Shown here one piece after another: positions 37,110 to 44,743 of a stretch of DNA of 64,000 nt. The notes beneath the pieces are model-generated. The model was given only the letters and a program-made list of their open reading frames with translations, had not been told where the DNA came from and made no database searches. A program made the translations under genes and the position numbers. Location: assembly GCA_945889325.1 (NCBI GenBank), contig CAMDBH010000001.1, positions 62,001 to 126,000 on the forward strand, written 5' to 3'. Numbering within the stretch: position 1 is the first letter of the stretch; every line of letters begins with the position of its first letter. The stretch comes from Klebsiella pneumoniae (GTDB lineage Bacteria; Myxococcota_A; UBA9042).

Positions 37110-38825
37110 GTGGCTTTGCAACGGGAATTTGGCCGTTATCGCTTGCTGCGCCACCTAGCTACAGGCGGCATGGGCGAAGTGTATTCGGCCGAAGCCGTCG
37201 GCGCCGCGGGCTTTGCCAAACGCGTCGTTATCAAGACTTTGCGCGCCGATCTGGCCGCGGACACGGAATTGGTACGCCAGTTTGTCGCCGAAGGGCGCCT
37301 GCTCGAAGCGCTGGATCACCCCAATATCGCTCAAATTTTGGATCTCGGTCTGGCAAGCGAGACCTATTTCTTGGCCATTGAGATGGTCGAGGGTTTCGAT
37401 CTGCGCGCTTTGCAGCGCGCGCTCCCTTTGGGCGAAGACGGCACCCAGCGCATGGGCCAGGGGGCGGTGCTCTACATTATCAGCGCGGTCGCGCGCGCGC
37501 TTGACCACGCGTCGACCCGTCGCGGCGCGGATGGCAAAGGCCTTAAAATTATTCACCATGATGTCACACCTTCCAACGTGATGGTGCGGCGAGACGGCCA
37601 CGTCAAGCTTGTGGACTTCGGCGTGGCGCGATCGGCCGTGATGAGCCGCCTAACCGCCGGATCTTTACGCGGAAAGCTGCCGTACTTGAGTCCCGAACAC
37701 ACCCGCCCAGGCTACACGGTTGACGCAAGGGCCGATCTGTTCTCTCTGGGCCTTTGTGCTTACGAGTGGTTGTCCGGTCAACGCGCGCTTGAAGTCGGCG
37801 AACCGGAATCGTTGGAAGATGCCTACGCGCGTTTGCCGAGTAAATTAGCGGAGTTTTCAGCACGCGACTTGGTCAGTCCGCAAACACTGCGATTGCTGCG
37901 CGACCTGCTGGAACTCGAGGCAGCCGACCGCTGCGCCTCCGCGGGCATCGTGGCCGATCGCGCGGAATCGCTTCTGGTGGCGTTGGGCCAAGGGTCGCCT
38001 GCGCGCAGTTTGGCTACAGAACTGGCCGATTCGTTCGCAGTGCTGGAGGCACGCGCCAGTTCATTCGATCAAACATTGGCGCAAACACTGGGTTTTGTCG
38101 AAGGTATTGCGCCATCGGAGGCGACAGGGACGCTGAGCCTGCCGGGTTTGGATGCCGTGCAAATCGCCGCCGCCAGTGCCCGCGAGGAACCGCCAAGCGT
38201 CGCGCAGGCGCCGGCGCGGCGGGGGCGCAAGCGCTGGACGACAGCTGCGTTGATCGCCGTGGCGCTGGCGATGGCGGGCGGATTTTGGTGGGGCGCGACG
38301 CGAGCGCCGCAAACCCAATTTATTCAAGCGCCGTCCACGGGGGGCGACAGCGGCAACGCTGGGTTTGCCATTCGACCTGACGCAAGTGCCACTACCGCCG
38401 ACGCCGGATCTGCGCCAAGCGATAGCGCGGCCGGACTACCACAAGTTCCTACAGCTGTTGCGCAAATCGGGACGCCAACGGACGACGACAAGGCGGCAGA
38501 CGAAGCGGCGGCGACCAAACTCAAGCAGAAAAAGCCGGTGCTCAAAGACGACGAAACGCTGGCAACCGTTGAATTTCGTGTTTCACCGGCGGACGCTGTC
38601 GTGGCGGTGGATGGCAAAAGGCAACGCACCTTGCTTGGAGATCGCTACGTTTTGCATCTTGCGCCGGGTAGGCACGTGATCCGCGCAACCGATCCGGACA
38701 ACCGCGAAGATTCCACGGAGAAAGTCGTCGAATTGGTTGCTGCAGAACGCTTGATTCTTAAAGGTGGACTGACAGTTGGTCGCGAAAATCTGTTCAACCT
38801 GCGCCCCGATGCCGGCCCGCGATAG
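37110..38825 (+). CDS. Membrane Ser/Thr protein kinase with PEGA domain
   Basis: Kinase domain at residues about 8-280: Lys42 (VVIKTLR), catalytic loop HHDVTPSNVMV (His149-His150-Asp151) and DFG (169-171). The usual HRD Arg is His, a non-RD type kinase. A membrane helix lies near residue 375-395 (ALIAVALAMAGGFWW), then a Ser/Ala/Asp-rich linker and a C-terminal PEGA-like domain (VEFRVSPADAVVAVDGK). The start is GTG 37110 with GCGGAGG. It is 33 nt from the FHA regulator, a likely partner. Confidence 0.88.
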   Translation: MALQREFGRYRLLRHLATGGMGEVYSAEAVGAAGFAKRVVIKTLRADLAADTELVRQFVAEGRLLEALDHPNIAQILDLGLASETYFLAIEMVEGFDLRALQRALPLGEDGTQRMGQGAVLYIISAVARALDHASTRRGADGKGLKIIHHDVTPSNVMVRRDGHVKLVDFGVARSAVMSRLTAGSLRGKLPYLSPEHTRPGYTVDARADLFSLGLCAYEWLSGQRALEVGEPESLEDAYARLPSKLAEFSARDLVSPQTLRLLRDLLELEAADRCASAGIVADRAESLLVALGQGSPARSLATELADSFAVLEARASSFDQTLAQTLGFVEGIAPSEATGTLSLPGLDAVQIAAASAREEPPSVAQAPARRGRKRWTTAALIAVALAMAGGFWWGATRAPQTQFIQAPSTGGDSGNAGFAIRPDASATTADAGSAPSDSAAGLPQVPTAVAQIGTPTDDDKAADEAAATKLKQKKPVLKDDETLATVEFRVSPADAVVAVDGKRQRTLLGDRYVLHLAPGRHVIRATDPDNREDSTEKVVELVAAERLILKGGLTVGRENLFNLRPDAGPR

Positions 38826-38858
38826 TCAAAAGCCCTTGCTTGCGCTAACGTCCGCGCC

Positions 38859-40232
38859 ATGCAGCCAGCGACCCGCACCCTGACCGCCGCGACCTATGCC
38901 GAACGCTACACGTTGCCCAAATACCGGCTGCGCGTGTTGAGCGGGCCCAATTCAGGATTAGAAAAGGTTTTTGATCGGCGGCTGGTCTACATCGGATCGG
39001 CACCCGACAACGATTTTGTGCTCGACGACCCATCCGTGTCGCGCAACCACTTGAAAATCGATGGCGAGCGCAGCGGCTACCGCGTGCGCGATTTGGAAAG
39101 CAAAAACGGCACTTGGTTCGCTGGAGCGCGCTTGGGCGAAGCGATTCTCGGCACTTCAGCGCTGTTGCGTTTGGGCCAGACCGAACTGCAATTTGAGCAG
39201 CTGCCGGAATTGCACGAGGTCGCGTTGGCGCGCGAGCCGCAGTTTGGCGACCTGCTTGGCCAATCAACTGAAATGCGTGAAATTTTCGCGCTGCTCGCCC
39301 GTGCGGCGCCATCCGACAGCACCATATTGGTTGAAGGCGAGTCCGGCACCGGCAAGGAATTGGTTGCAGAGGCAATTCACAGTCATTCTCGGCGGTCCAG
39401 TGGCGCCTTTGTGGTTTTTGACTGTTCGGCCGTGCAGCGCGATCTGATGGAAAGTGAGCTGTTCGGCCACGTTAAGGGCGCATTCACCGGGGCGATTGCG
39501 ACGCGCAAAGGCGCGCTTGCGGAAGCCCACGGCGGCACGTTGTTTTTGGACGAAATTGGCGAACTAGGCTTGGAGTTGCAACCGAAGTTGCTGCGGGCGC
39601 TGGAAAAACGCGAGATCAAGCCGGTCGGCTCCAACGAACGCGCGCCGGTCGACGTGCGCGTCGTCGCGGCAACCAACAGAGATCTGGCGCAAATGGTGCG
39701 CGACGGCACGTTCCGCGAAGACTTGTACTACCGGCTGGCCGTCATTCAGATAGTTTTACCGCCGCTGCGGCGGCGCAAAGGCGACATTCCAGTGCTGGTC
39801 AATCATTTTTTGATCGAAGCCCAAGCGCGGGCAGCGCGACCGGGGGCAATGACAATTAGTTTTGATACCATGCAGACGTTGCAGGCGTATCCGTGGCCCG
39901 GCAACGTGCGCGAGTTGCGCAACCACATTGAACGCGCAGCCGTGCTGTCGGACGGCAAAGAGCTGCAAATTCAGCTGCAAGTGAGTTTGCGCAATCCCCT
40001 GCCCGCGCTGCAGTTGCAGACCACGCCGGCCCAGACCCTGAACTTTGACGTCGACTTGCCGTTCAAAGACGCCAAGGCGCGGCTGATTGACGAATTTGAA
40101 CGCCAGTACTGGCAACGCGCGCTTGAAGGACATCAGTGGAACATTTCGGCAGCGGCGAGGGCGACGGGGCTTCACCGCAAATCGCTGGAATATTTGATTA
40201 AAAAGCTCGAGCTGCACCGACCGCCGGAATGA
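38859..40232 (+). CDS. FHA-domain sigma-54-dependent activator
   Basis: An N-terminal FHA domain (about 35-100; GSAPDNDFVLDDPSVSRNH) binds phosphothreonine. The AAA+ domain follows (Walker A GESGTGKE, GAFTGA loop contacting sigma-54, GTLFLDEIGELG), then a Fis-type helix-turn-helix (NISAAARATGLHRKSLEYLIKKL). It activates sigma-54 promoters, probably in response to phosphorylation by the kinase just upstream. No -24/-12 promoter was recognised nearby. Confidence 0.92.
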   Translation: MQPATRTLTAATYAERYTLPKYRLRVLSGPNSGLEKVFDRRLVYIGSAPDNDFVLDDPSVSRNHLKIDGERSGYRVRDLESKNGTWFAGARLGEAILGTSALLRLGQTELQFEQLPELHEVALAREPQFGDLLGQSTEMREIFALLARAAPSDSTILVEGESGTGKELVAEAIHSHSRRSSGAFVVFDCSAVQRDLMESELFGHVKGAFTGAIATRKGALAEAHGGTLFLDEIGELGLELQPKLLRALEKREIKPVGSNERAPVDVRVVAATNRDLAQMVRDGTFREDLYYRLAVIQIVLPPLRRRKGDIPVLVNHFLIEAQARAARPGAMTISFDTMQTLQAYPWPGNVRELRNHIERAAVLSDGKELQIQLQVSLRNPLPALQLQTTPAQTLNFDVDLPFKDAKARLIDEFERQYWQRALEGHQWNISAAARATGLHRKSLEYLIKKLELHRPPE

Positions 40233-40593
40233 CGCTCGGCCCAAAGCGACGGTGAAAGATTTACATTTCTTCACACTTTCGGCTGGATCGATAAGAGGAT
40301 AGCGAACGGTAAACTGCCCCCCAAAGATCGGCGTAAGCCCGCGGCCTTGGGGCGCGTAATCGAGAGCCAACCTCCGCAGAATTGGGCGGAAATCGCAAAA
40401 AATTTGCGTTCTTTGACGGAAAAGTTACGCTGTTTTTCGTGGCCCGACGTGGCGGTCGTTCGCGAATTCAAGCGCTCGACCGTCAACGCAGGCAACGGCG
40501 CAGTCCAAGCAGGCTGCGGGTTTAGCTATTGCGCCGATTTTCCGGCGTGTTTAGTTGTATGCGGCGCTTGTGCGCCAAGCCAAGGAGACCAAC
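40233..40593 (+). other. Intergenic region without a recognised gene
   Basis: The track offers 40347-40736 (+), but its composition is shadow-like and it overlaps the small gene at 40594. The stretch is AT-richer than its neighbours near 40400-40440 (AAAAAATTTGCG...TTTGACGG), as promoter regions are, but no spacing-correct promoter was found. A GGCGC-TTGT-GCGCC hairpin precedes the next gene. Confidence 0.5.
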
Positions 40594-40884
40594 GTGACCA
40601 AGACCAAAACCCAAGTGCAGGTGCAGACCCGGACCGAGCTGGATGTAGCGCTGCGCAAAGCGAATTTGGCAGATGTCGAAGAAAAGGTGCTGCGCATGCG
40701 CTACGGCATTGCCCACGACCTGAAAGCGACGCTTGAGCAACGCGGCACCGATGTTCAAACTGCGACACAGTTGGAACAGATGGAGCATCGCGCGATCGCG
40801 TACTTGCAAAATGCCAGCAGCGGTGAAGGCATAGACATGGGCAAGCGCGACGCTGTCATCGATCGCCTGCAGCGAATTCGCTGA
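40594..40884 (+). CDS. Stand-alone sigma-70 region 4-like small protein
   Basis: From GTG 40594 (AAGGAG 6 nt upstream) it encodes 96 residues. The centre reads LADVEEKVLRMRYGIAHDL then TLEQRG and QLEQMEHRAIAYLQ, aligning with region 4 of RpoD (REAKVLRMRFGI, TLEEVG, RIRQIEAKALRKLR). The recognition helix is changed (TDVQTATQ in place of FDVTRERI), so DNA binding may be altered or lost. It could be an anti-sigma or core-binding mimic. No sigma regions 1-3 are nearby. Function is inferred only. Confidence 0.5.
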   Translation: MTKTKTQVQVQTRTELDVALRKANLADVEEKVLRMRYGIAHDLKATLEQRGTDVQTATQLEQMEHRAIAYLQNASSGEGIDMGKRDAVIDRLQRIR

Positions 40885-40902
40885 TTGATCGGGACCATGG
40901 AT

Positions 40903-40932
40903 GCGATTCGGCCGATTTTGGGCCGAATTCGC
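40903..40932 (+). terminator. Hairpin after the sigma-like gene
   Basis: GCGATTCGGCC pairs with GGCCGAATTCGC around a GATTTTG loop, with one bulged base, 18 nt after the stop of the sigma-like gene. There is no strong U-tract, so termination is probable but not proven. Confidence 0.45.
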
Positions 40933-41106
40933 GTACTGCGGCATTTCGCGCGTCGCGCTGACACCTCCCGCGCGTTGCCCCCGCCAAAAAATGTAGACTC
41001 AAAAAACTGGACGCTGGACCGATCGCGCACAAACTAGGCGATACTGGCAGGCGCGCGTTCAGGTTGACGACGATTTTGCCAAGCAATCTCTGACCTCTAC
41101 GTGAAC

Positions 41107-41140
41107 GGCGCGCTTTTTCGCTCTGGCGAAAAAGCGCGCC
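41107..41140. terminator. Perfect 15-bp hairpin
   Basis: GGCGCGCTTTTTCGC-TCTG-GCGAAAAAGCGCGCC is a perfect inverted repeat with a 4-nt loop in the 355-nt gap between the sigma-like gene and the small gene at 41240. No T-tract follows. Apart from this, the gap holds only weak shorter hairpins and no gene. Confidence 0.5.
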
Positions 41141-41239
41141 AATGGACGGTGCCAACATGCGCTCCCTTGACGCCGCGGGCCCGTTCGGGCATTCTCTCGC
41201 ACCCGATTTTTTCGGGCCTTTTGAACTTTGGAGTCTGCC

Positions 41240-41401
41240 ATGTCCTCACCTACACACAGCACCGACGCCCGCCGCAAGGCCAAGAAAACCACCCAGGGCC
41301 AAGGACGCAAGCGCGCCACTGCACAGCAACAGCGCCTTATTTCTGAGAAAAAGCTGGAACTGGCTTTGGGCGAACACCACACGCTGCCCACCATTCGCTA
41401 G
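41240..41401 (+). CDS. Small basic protein, possibly the true N-terminus of the transglycosylase
   Basis: Fifty-three residues, too short for the track: MSSPTHSTDARRKAKKTTQGQ... ending GEHHTLPTIR, with GGAG 6 nt before the ATG. Composition (Lys/Arg/Gln/Thr-rich) looks genuine, while the overlapping long frame looks like a shadow here. The transglycosylase frame continues immediately in +1 without a start codon, so this may be either a separate small gene or its frameshifted 5' end. Confidence 0.5.
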   Translation: MSSPTHSTDARRKAKKTTQGQGRKRATAQQQRLISEKKLELALGEHHTLPTIR

Positions 41402-41402
41402 T

Positions 41403-44333
41403 TCATTCGCGGCCATTTCGCGCGAACCGAAGTCCGGCACGGCCGTAAAGTCGAGAAAGTCGCAGCCCAGCAAGTCACAAAAACGCTCGTATTTTGGTTG
41501 GTTAGGCTTGGCAACTTTGCTTGGCGCCGTGCTTGGCACAATTTGGCTTGGCGGCAACGGTCCAAACTTAGACAACAATCCCAATGATTTGCATGGCGTT
41601 CTGCAACATTTGCTTGGGGCGCTCGGCACCCATGCGGGGACTGACCTGCCGTCCGAGTGGCAAGTTGATCTGGACAAAGTCGCCAAAACGCCAGCCGACT
41701 TGGCGCTGACCGCGCCGCTCGGCGAACTGCCCAATCCATTCACCCAAGCTGACGCCGTCAAAGCCCTTGATCTTTATCGACAAGGTCGCTTTGTCGACAG
41801 CGCCGCTTTGGCGGAAAAAGTGTGGAAGGCGTTTGGCGGCAAAGACAGCCAAGAGCGCCAATTGTTTGCGGTATTTCTCACCCAAAGCCGCATGAGCAAT
41901 AAGGATGTGCCGGGTGCGATCCAAGCCGCCCGCGTCGCTGCGCTGCACCCAAGTCTGGGCCATGCGGCCCTACGCTTCTTGGCAGCTCGCGCCGATGATC
42001 AAGGACAAAGCCGTGTGGTGCTGGCGCTTTTGCACGCCGACCGCGATCAGGCGTCGCGCATCTTGCGCGCGCGATCGCTGCGGCGGTCGGGCGACCTCAA
42101 ACAAGCCGCCGATGAGATGAACGCTGTGCAAGCCGTCAAAGGCAGCGGAATTTGGCGGAAATGGGCCATTGAGCAAGTCCGCTTGTTGCACGCGCAGGGC
42201 AAAGAGGACACGGCGGTGGCCCAAGCGCGCGCGCTGATGGCCGCGGCGCCTAAGGCCACACAAGCCGAAGAAGCCGTCGATTTTCTGATTGGTTCCAGTG
42301 ATGCCGTCTGGGCGTCGCGCTTGGAAAAGCGAGCGCAGGACGGCCCAGCGGTGCTGGATGCCCTTGTATACACGGCGCAGCGGCGGCGCTACCCCCGTGC
42401 AATTGATGGCTTTTCTGCGCTGGCGACCCAAAAAGACGTCGGCTCGGCCGTGCAGTGCCATGCGCTGTCGTGGTTGGCGAAATGCTATGATCGCAAAGCG
42501 CAATTTGACAAGTCGCTGCCGGTGTTGCAACAGATTGCCGACGATTGCACGCCCAAAGATGCCGAGTCGTTGAAGAAAATTCGCGATTTTGTCGTCGATG
42601 AGTCGGCGCTTGGCGCTGGCCAAGTGAGCTACCGCATCGGCCGCGCGCAGTTGTTGCAAGGCAAAATGGAGGGCCTCACGCCCGTCAAGCACGCGCTGTT
42701 GGACGGCTTGAGCGGCATCGACAGCGATGACGCCAAGACTTTGATACAACTTGCAAAATCGCCAGAAGCCGCGGCACTTTTCAAGCAGCATGGCGTGGTT
42801 GCGGCGCAGGACTATGCGGAGCGCGACATCGTCGACGTCGTGGCATGGCGCTTTGCCCAAGAGCGGATGAATGCCGGTAAGTGGGCGGATGCGCTGCCTA
42901 TTTTGGATCGAATGCGCGAGGTGCGAGACATCGACGCGCCCGGTTTGGCGCGTTTTGACGATCGCGATTGGGCCCGGGGGCGCAATGACTATTTTGCCGG
43001 CAGGGCGCTGACAAATTTGGGCAAACCCCAAGCCGGAATCGAACGTTGGCAGAGAATTGTGCGCCGCCACCCGTTGAGCTATTACGCCACGATGGCCATG
43101 TCGCAACTTAAGCACGCCGGTGCTGAGGAGACGATTGCGGCGCTGCAAAGTGCGATTCATCCCAAGGATGCCGACGCGTCGGGGCCGAAGATCGACGACA
43201 AACTGCTGCAGGATCAGGCGGTTCAGCGGGGTCGCCTGCTCGGTCAACTGGGCCTTCACGATGAGGCAGGCGATGAGTTGGACAGTCTGGGCCTCGGACG
43301 AGACGTGAATGCCGAGCAGAAATGGGCAGCTGGCGATCCCGGTGGCGCCTGGACGCGGGCAGCGCTGGATGCGGAAGCTGGACGGTGGATTTCGTCGCAC
43401 GCGACGGGTCGCGATGCGCTGCGCCGCTTCGCTACAGAATATCCAAATGAGAACAATCGATTGGCTTGGCAATTGACCTATCCGCGGGCCTACAGAACGT
43501 TGATTGAAGCGGCTGCCGCCGAATTTGGCCTGCATCCGTCGGTGGTTTGGGCGATCTGTCGCAGTGAAAGCGGCTTCAATCCAAGGGTTGAAAGCCATGC
43601 CGCTGCGATCGGCTTATTGCAGTTGATCCTGCCAACGGCCCAGGCCATGGCCAAACCGCTGGGCTTGACTGCCGATGCGCAAACGCTGCGTCAACCGGCT
43701 GTGAACGTGCGGCTCGGCGCGCGATATCTGAAATTACTACTCAATCGCTTCGACCGCGAGGCGCAGATGGCCGCCGGTTATAACGCCGGCGGCGGTGCGG
43801 TCGGGCGCTGGCGCAAGACCCGAGGCGATTGGGCCTTGGATTTGTTTGTGGAATCGATCCCGTTTCGCGAAACGCGCGACTATGCCAAACGCGTGGTGTC
43901 GTCGATCGCCATTTACCGCAATCTTTACGACAATGATGCATTGCACACATTTGCGCTCAACCAAAAAGTGGTGCCTGTTGGCGACGAACCGCCGACCGAA
44001 CCGTCGTCGGCGTCGGGCAGCACGGCGCCCGCGGCGTCGCAGGTCGCTCAAGTGCCGGCGCAACCGGTGCAAGTAGCTGAACAAGTTGCGACTTTGTCGG
44101 CGGTGAAATCCCCGCCTCTCAAAAGCCACAGCAGCGGACGAAAAAGCAAATTCGTCAAACGCGCGCCCCATCTCGCCCATGTGACCAAACGCACCCACGC
44201 GCTGGCGGGGCAAAAGCGCCCGCAAATGCACAAGCTCCGGGTTGCGCGCCAAATCACCAAAAGCCGCGCCAGCCACAGTCAAGCGCCGCACAAGCAAGGC
44301 CAATTCGCAAAAAAAACTAAGCATAACCGTTAG
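41403..44333 (+). CDS. Slt70-like soluble/anchored lytic transglycosylase
   Basis: After a basic stretch and one membrane helix (YFGWLGLATLLGAVLGTIW), about 650 residues of helical repeats follow, as in the Slt70 ring. The catalytic goose-lysozyme-like domain near the end has WAICRSESGFNPRVESHAAAIGLLQL (catalytic Glu in SESGF) and MAAGYNAGGGAVGRW. It cleaves peptidoglycan to 1,6-anhydro products. The C-terminus is a basic Lys/His/Gln tail. The track start at 41142 passes through non-coding sequence; no normal start codon exists downstream of 41401. Confidence 0.8.
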   Translation, partial: SFAAISREPKSGTAVKSRKSQPSKSQKRSYFGWLGLATLLGAVLGTIWLGGNGPNLDNNPNDLHGVLQHLLGALGTHAGTDLPSEWQVDLDKVAKTPADLALTAPLGELPNPFTQADAVKALDLYRQGRFVDSAALAEKVWKAFGGKDSQERQLFAVFLTQSRMSNKDVPGAIQAARVAALHPSLGHAALRFLAARADDQGQSRVVLALLHADRDQASRILRARSLRRSGDLKQAADEMNAVQAVKGSGIWRKWAIEQVRLLHAQGKEDTAVAQARALMAAAPKATQAEEAVDFLIGSSDAVWASRLEKRAQDGPAVLDALVYTAQRRRYPRAIDGFSALATQKDVGSAVQCHALSWLAKCYDRKAQFDKSLPVLQQIADDCTPKDAESLKKIRDFVVDESALGAGQVSYRIGRAQLLQGKMEGLTPVKHALLDGLSGIDSDDAKTLIQLAKSPEAAALFKQHGVVAAQDYAERDIVDVVAWRFAQERMNAGKWADALPILDRMREVRDIDAPGLARFDDRDWARGRNDYFAGRALTNLGKPQAGIERWQRIVRRHPLSYYATMAMSQLKHAGAEETIAALQSAIHPKDADASGPKIDDKLLQDQAVQRGRLLGQLGLHDEAGDELDSLGLGRDVNAEQKWAAGDPGGAWTRAALDAEAGRWISSHATGRDALRRFATEYPNENNRLAWQLTYPRAYRTLIEAAAAEFGLHPSVVWAICRSESGFNPRVESHAAAIGLLQLILPTAQAMAKPLGLTADAQTLRQPAVNVRLGARYLKLLLNRFDREAQMAAGYNAGGGAVGRWRKTRGDWALDLFVESIPFRETRDYAKRVVSSIAIYRNLYDNDALHTFALNQKVVPVGDEPPTEPSSASGSTAPAASQVAQVPAQPVQVAEQVATLSAVKSPPLKSHSSGRKSKFVKRAPHLAHVTKRTHALAGQKRPQMHKLRVARQITKSRASHSQAPHKQGQFAKKTKHNR

Positions 44334-44382
44334 TTAGCCCGACGCTTGGCCCTATCATCAGGTCGCAACTTGCGTCGCGGGT

Positions 44383-44583
44383 GAGAGCGTGTGAAAAATC
44401 CTTTTTTCACGCTGTCGATTGGGGTCTGGTATTGGCAATTTCTGCCAATCGACCAAAAGTGGGCTCGGATTCAAATTGCTGGTCCTAGTAATATCATTAT
44501 CTTACGGACCATCCAAGCAGAAACTGCTAATACCTGACCCCGCCTCAGAGGCTGTGAAATGAATATTTCACAGCCTCTGAGGC
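44383..44583. repeat. Dispersed structured repeat, copy 3
   Basis: Nearly identical to copies 1 and 2 over about 200 bp, including the left hairpin, the GGGGTCTGGTATTGGCAATT and GCTAATACCTGACCCC arms and the perfect right hairpin CCTCAGAGGCTGTGAAAT-GAAT-ATTTCACAGCCTCTGAGG. Substitutions include GCTGTCG for GCTCTCG and GACCATCC for GAGCGTCC. It lies 49 nt after the transglycosylase. The 160 nt that follow, to 44743, hold no recognisable gene. Confidence 0.85.
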
Positions 44584-44743
44584 GCGGACCCTCGCCGCTT
44601 CCGCTGCTGCGCGCCGCGCTGAATCGCCGCGACTTCACGCGCGTCTAATCCAAAGCAGCGTGTGCCCCATTGGCACCATCGGAACAGTTGCTTGCAGCGC
44701 CGTGTTGTGGCCGCATGCAAATTCAAACCTGCGCGGAGATGTT

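Noticed and set aside
40347-40736. 129-residue plus-strand ORF before the sigma-like gene
   Set aside because: Cys/Gln-rich shadow-like sequence overlapping the better-supported GTG 40594 gene with a ribosome-binding site.
41970-43598. 542-residue minus-strand ORF opposite the transglycosylase
   Set aside because: Shadow ORF; the plus strand carries clear transglycosylase motifs.
44660-44743. Track start (GTG 44660) of the MoxR-operon membrane protein
   Set aside because: Sequence before 44744 looks non-coding (MCPIGTIGTVACSAVLW) and TTG 44744 has the better ribosome-binding site.
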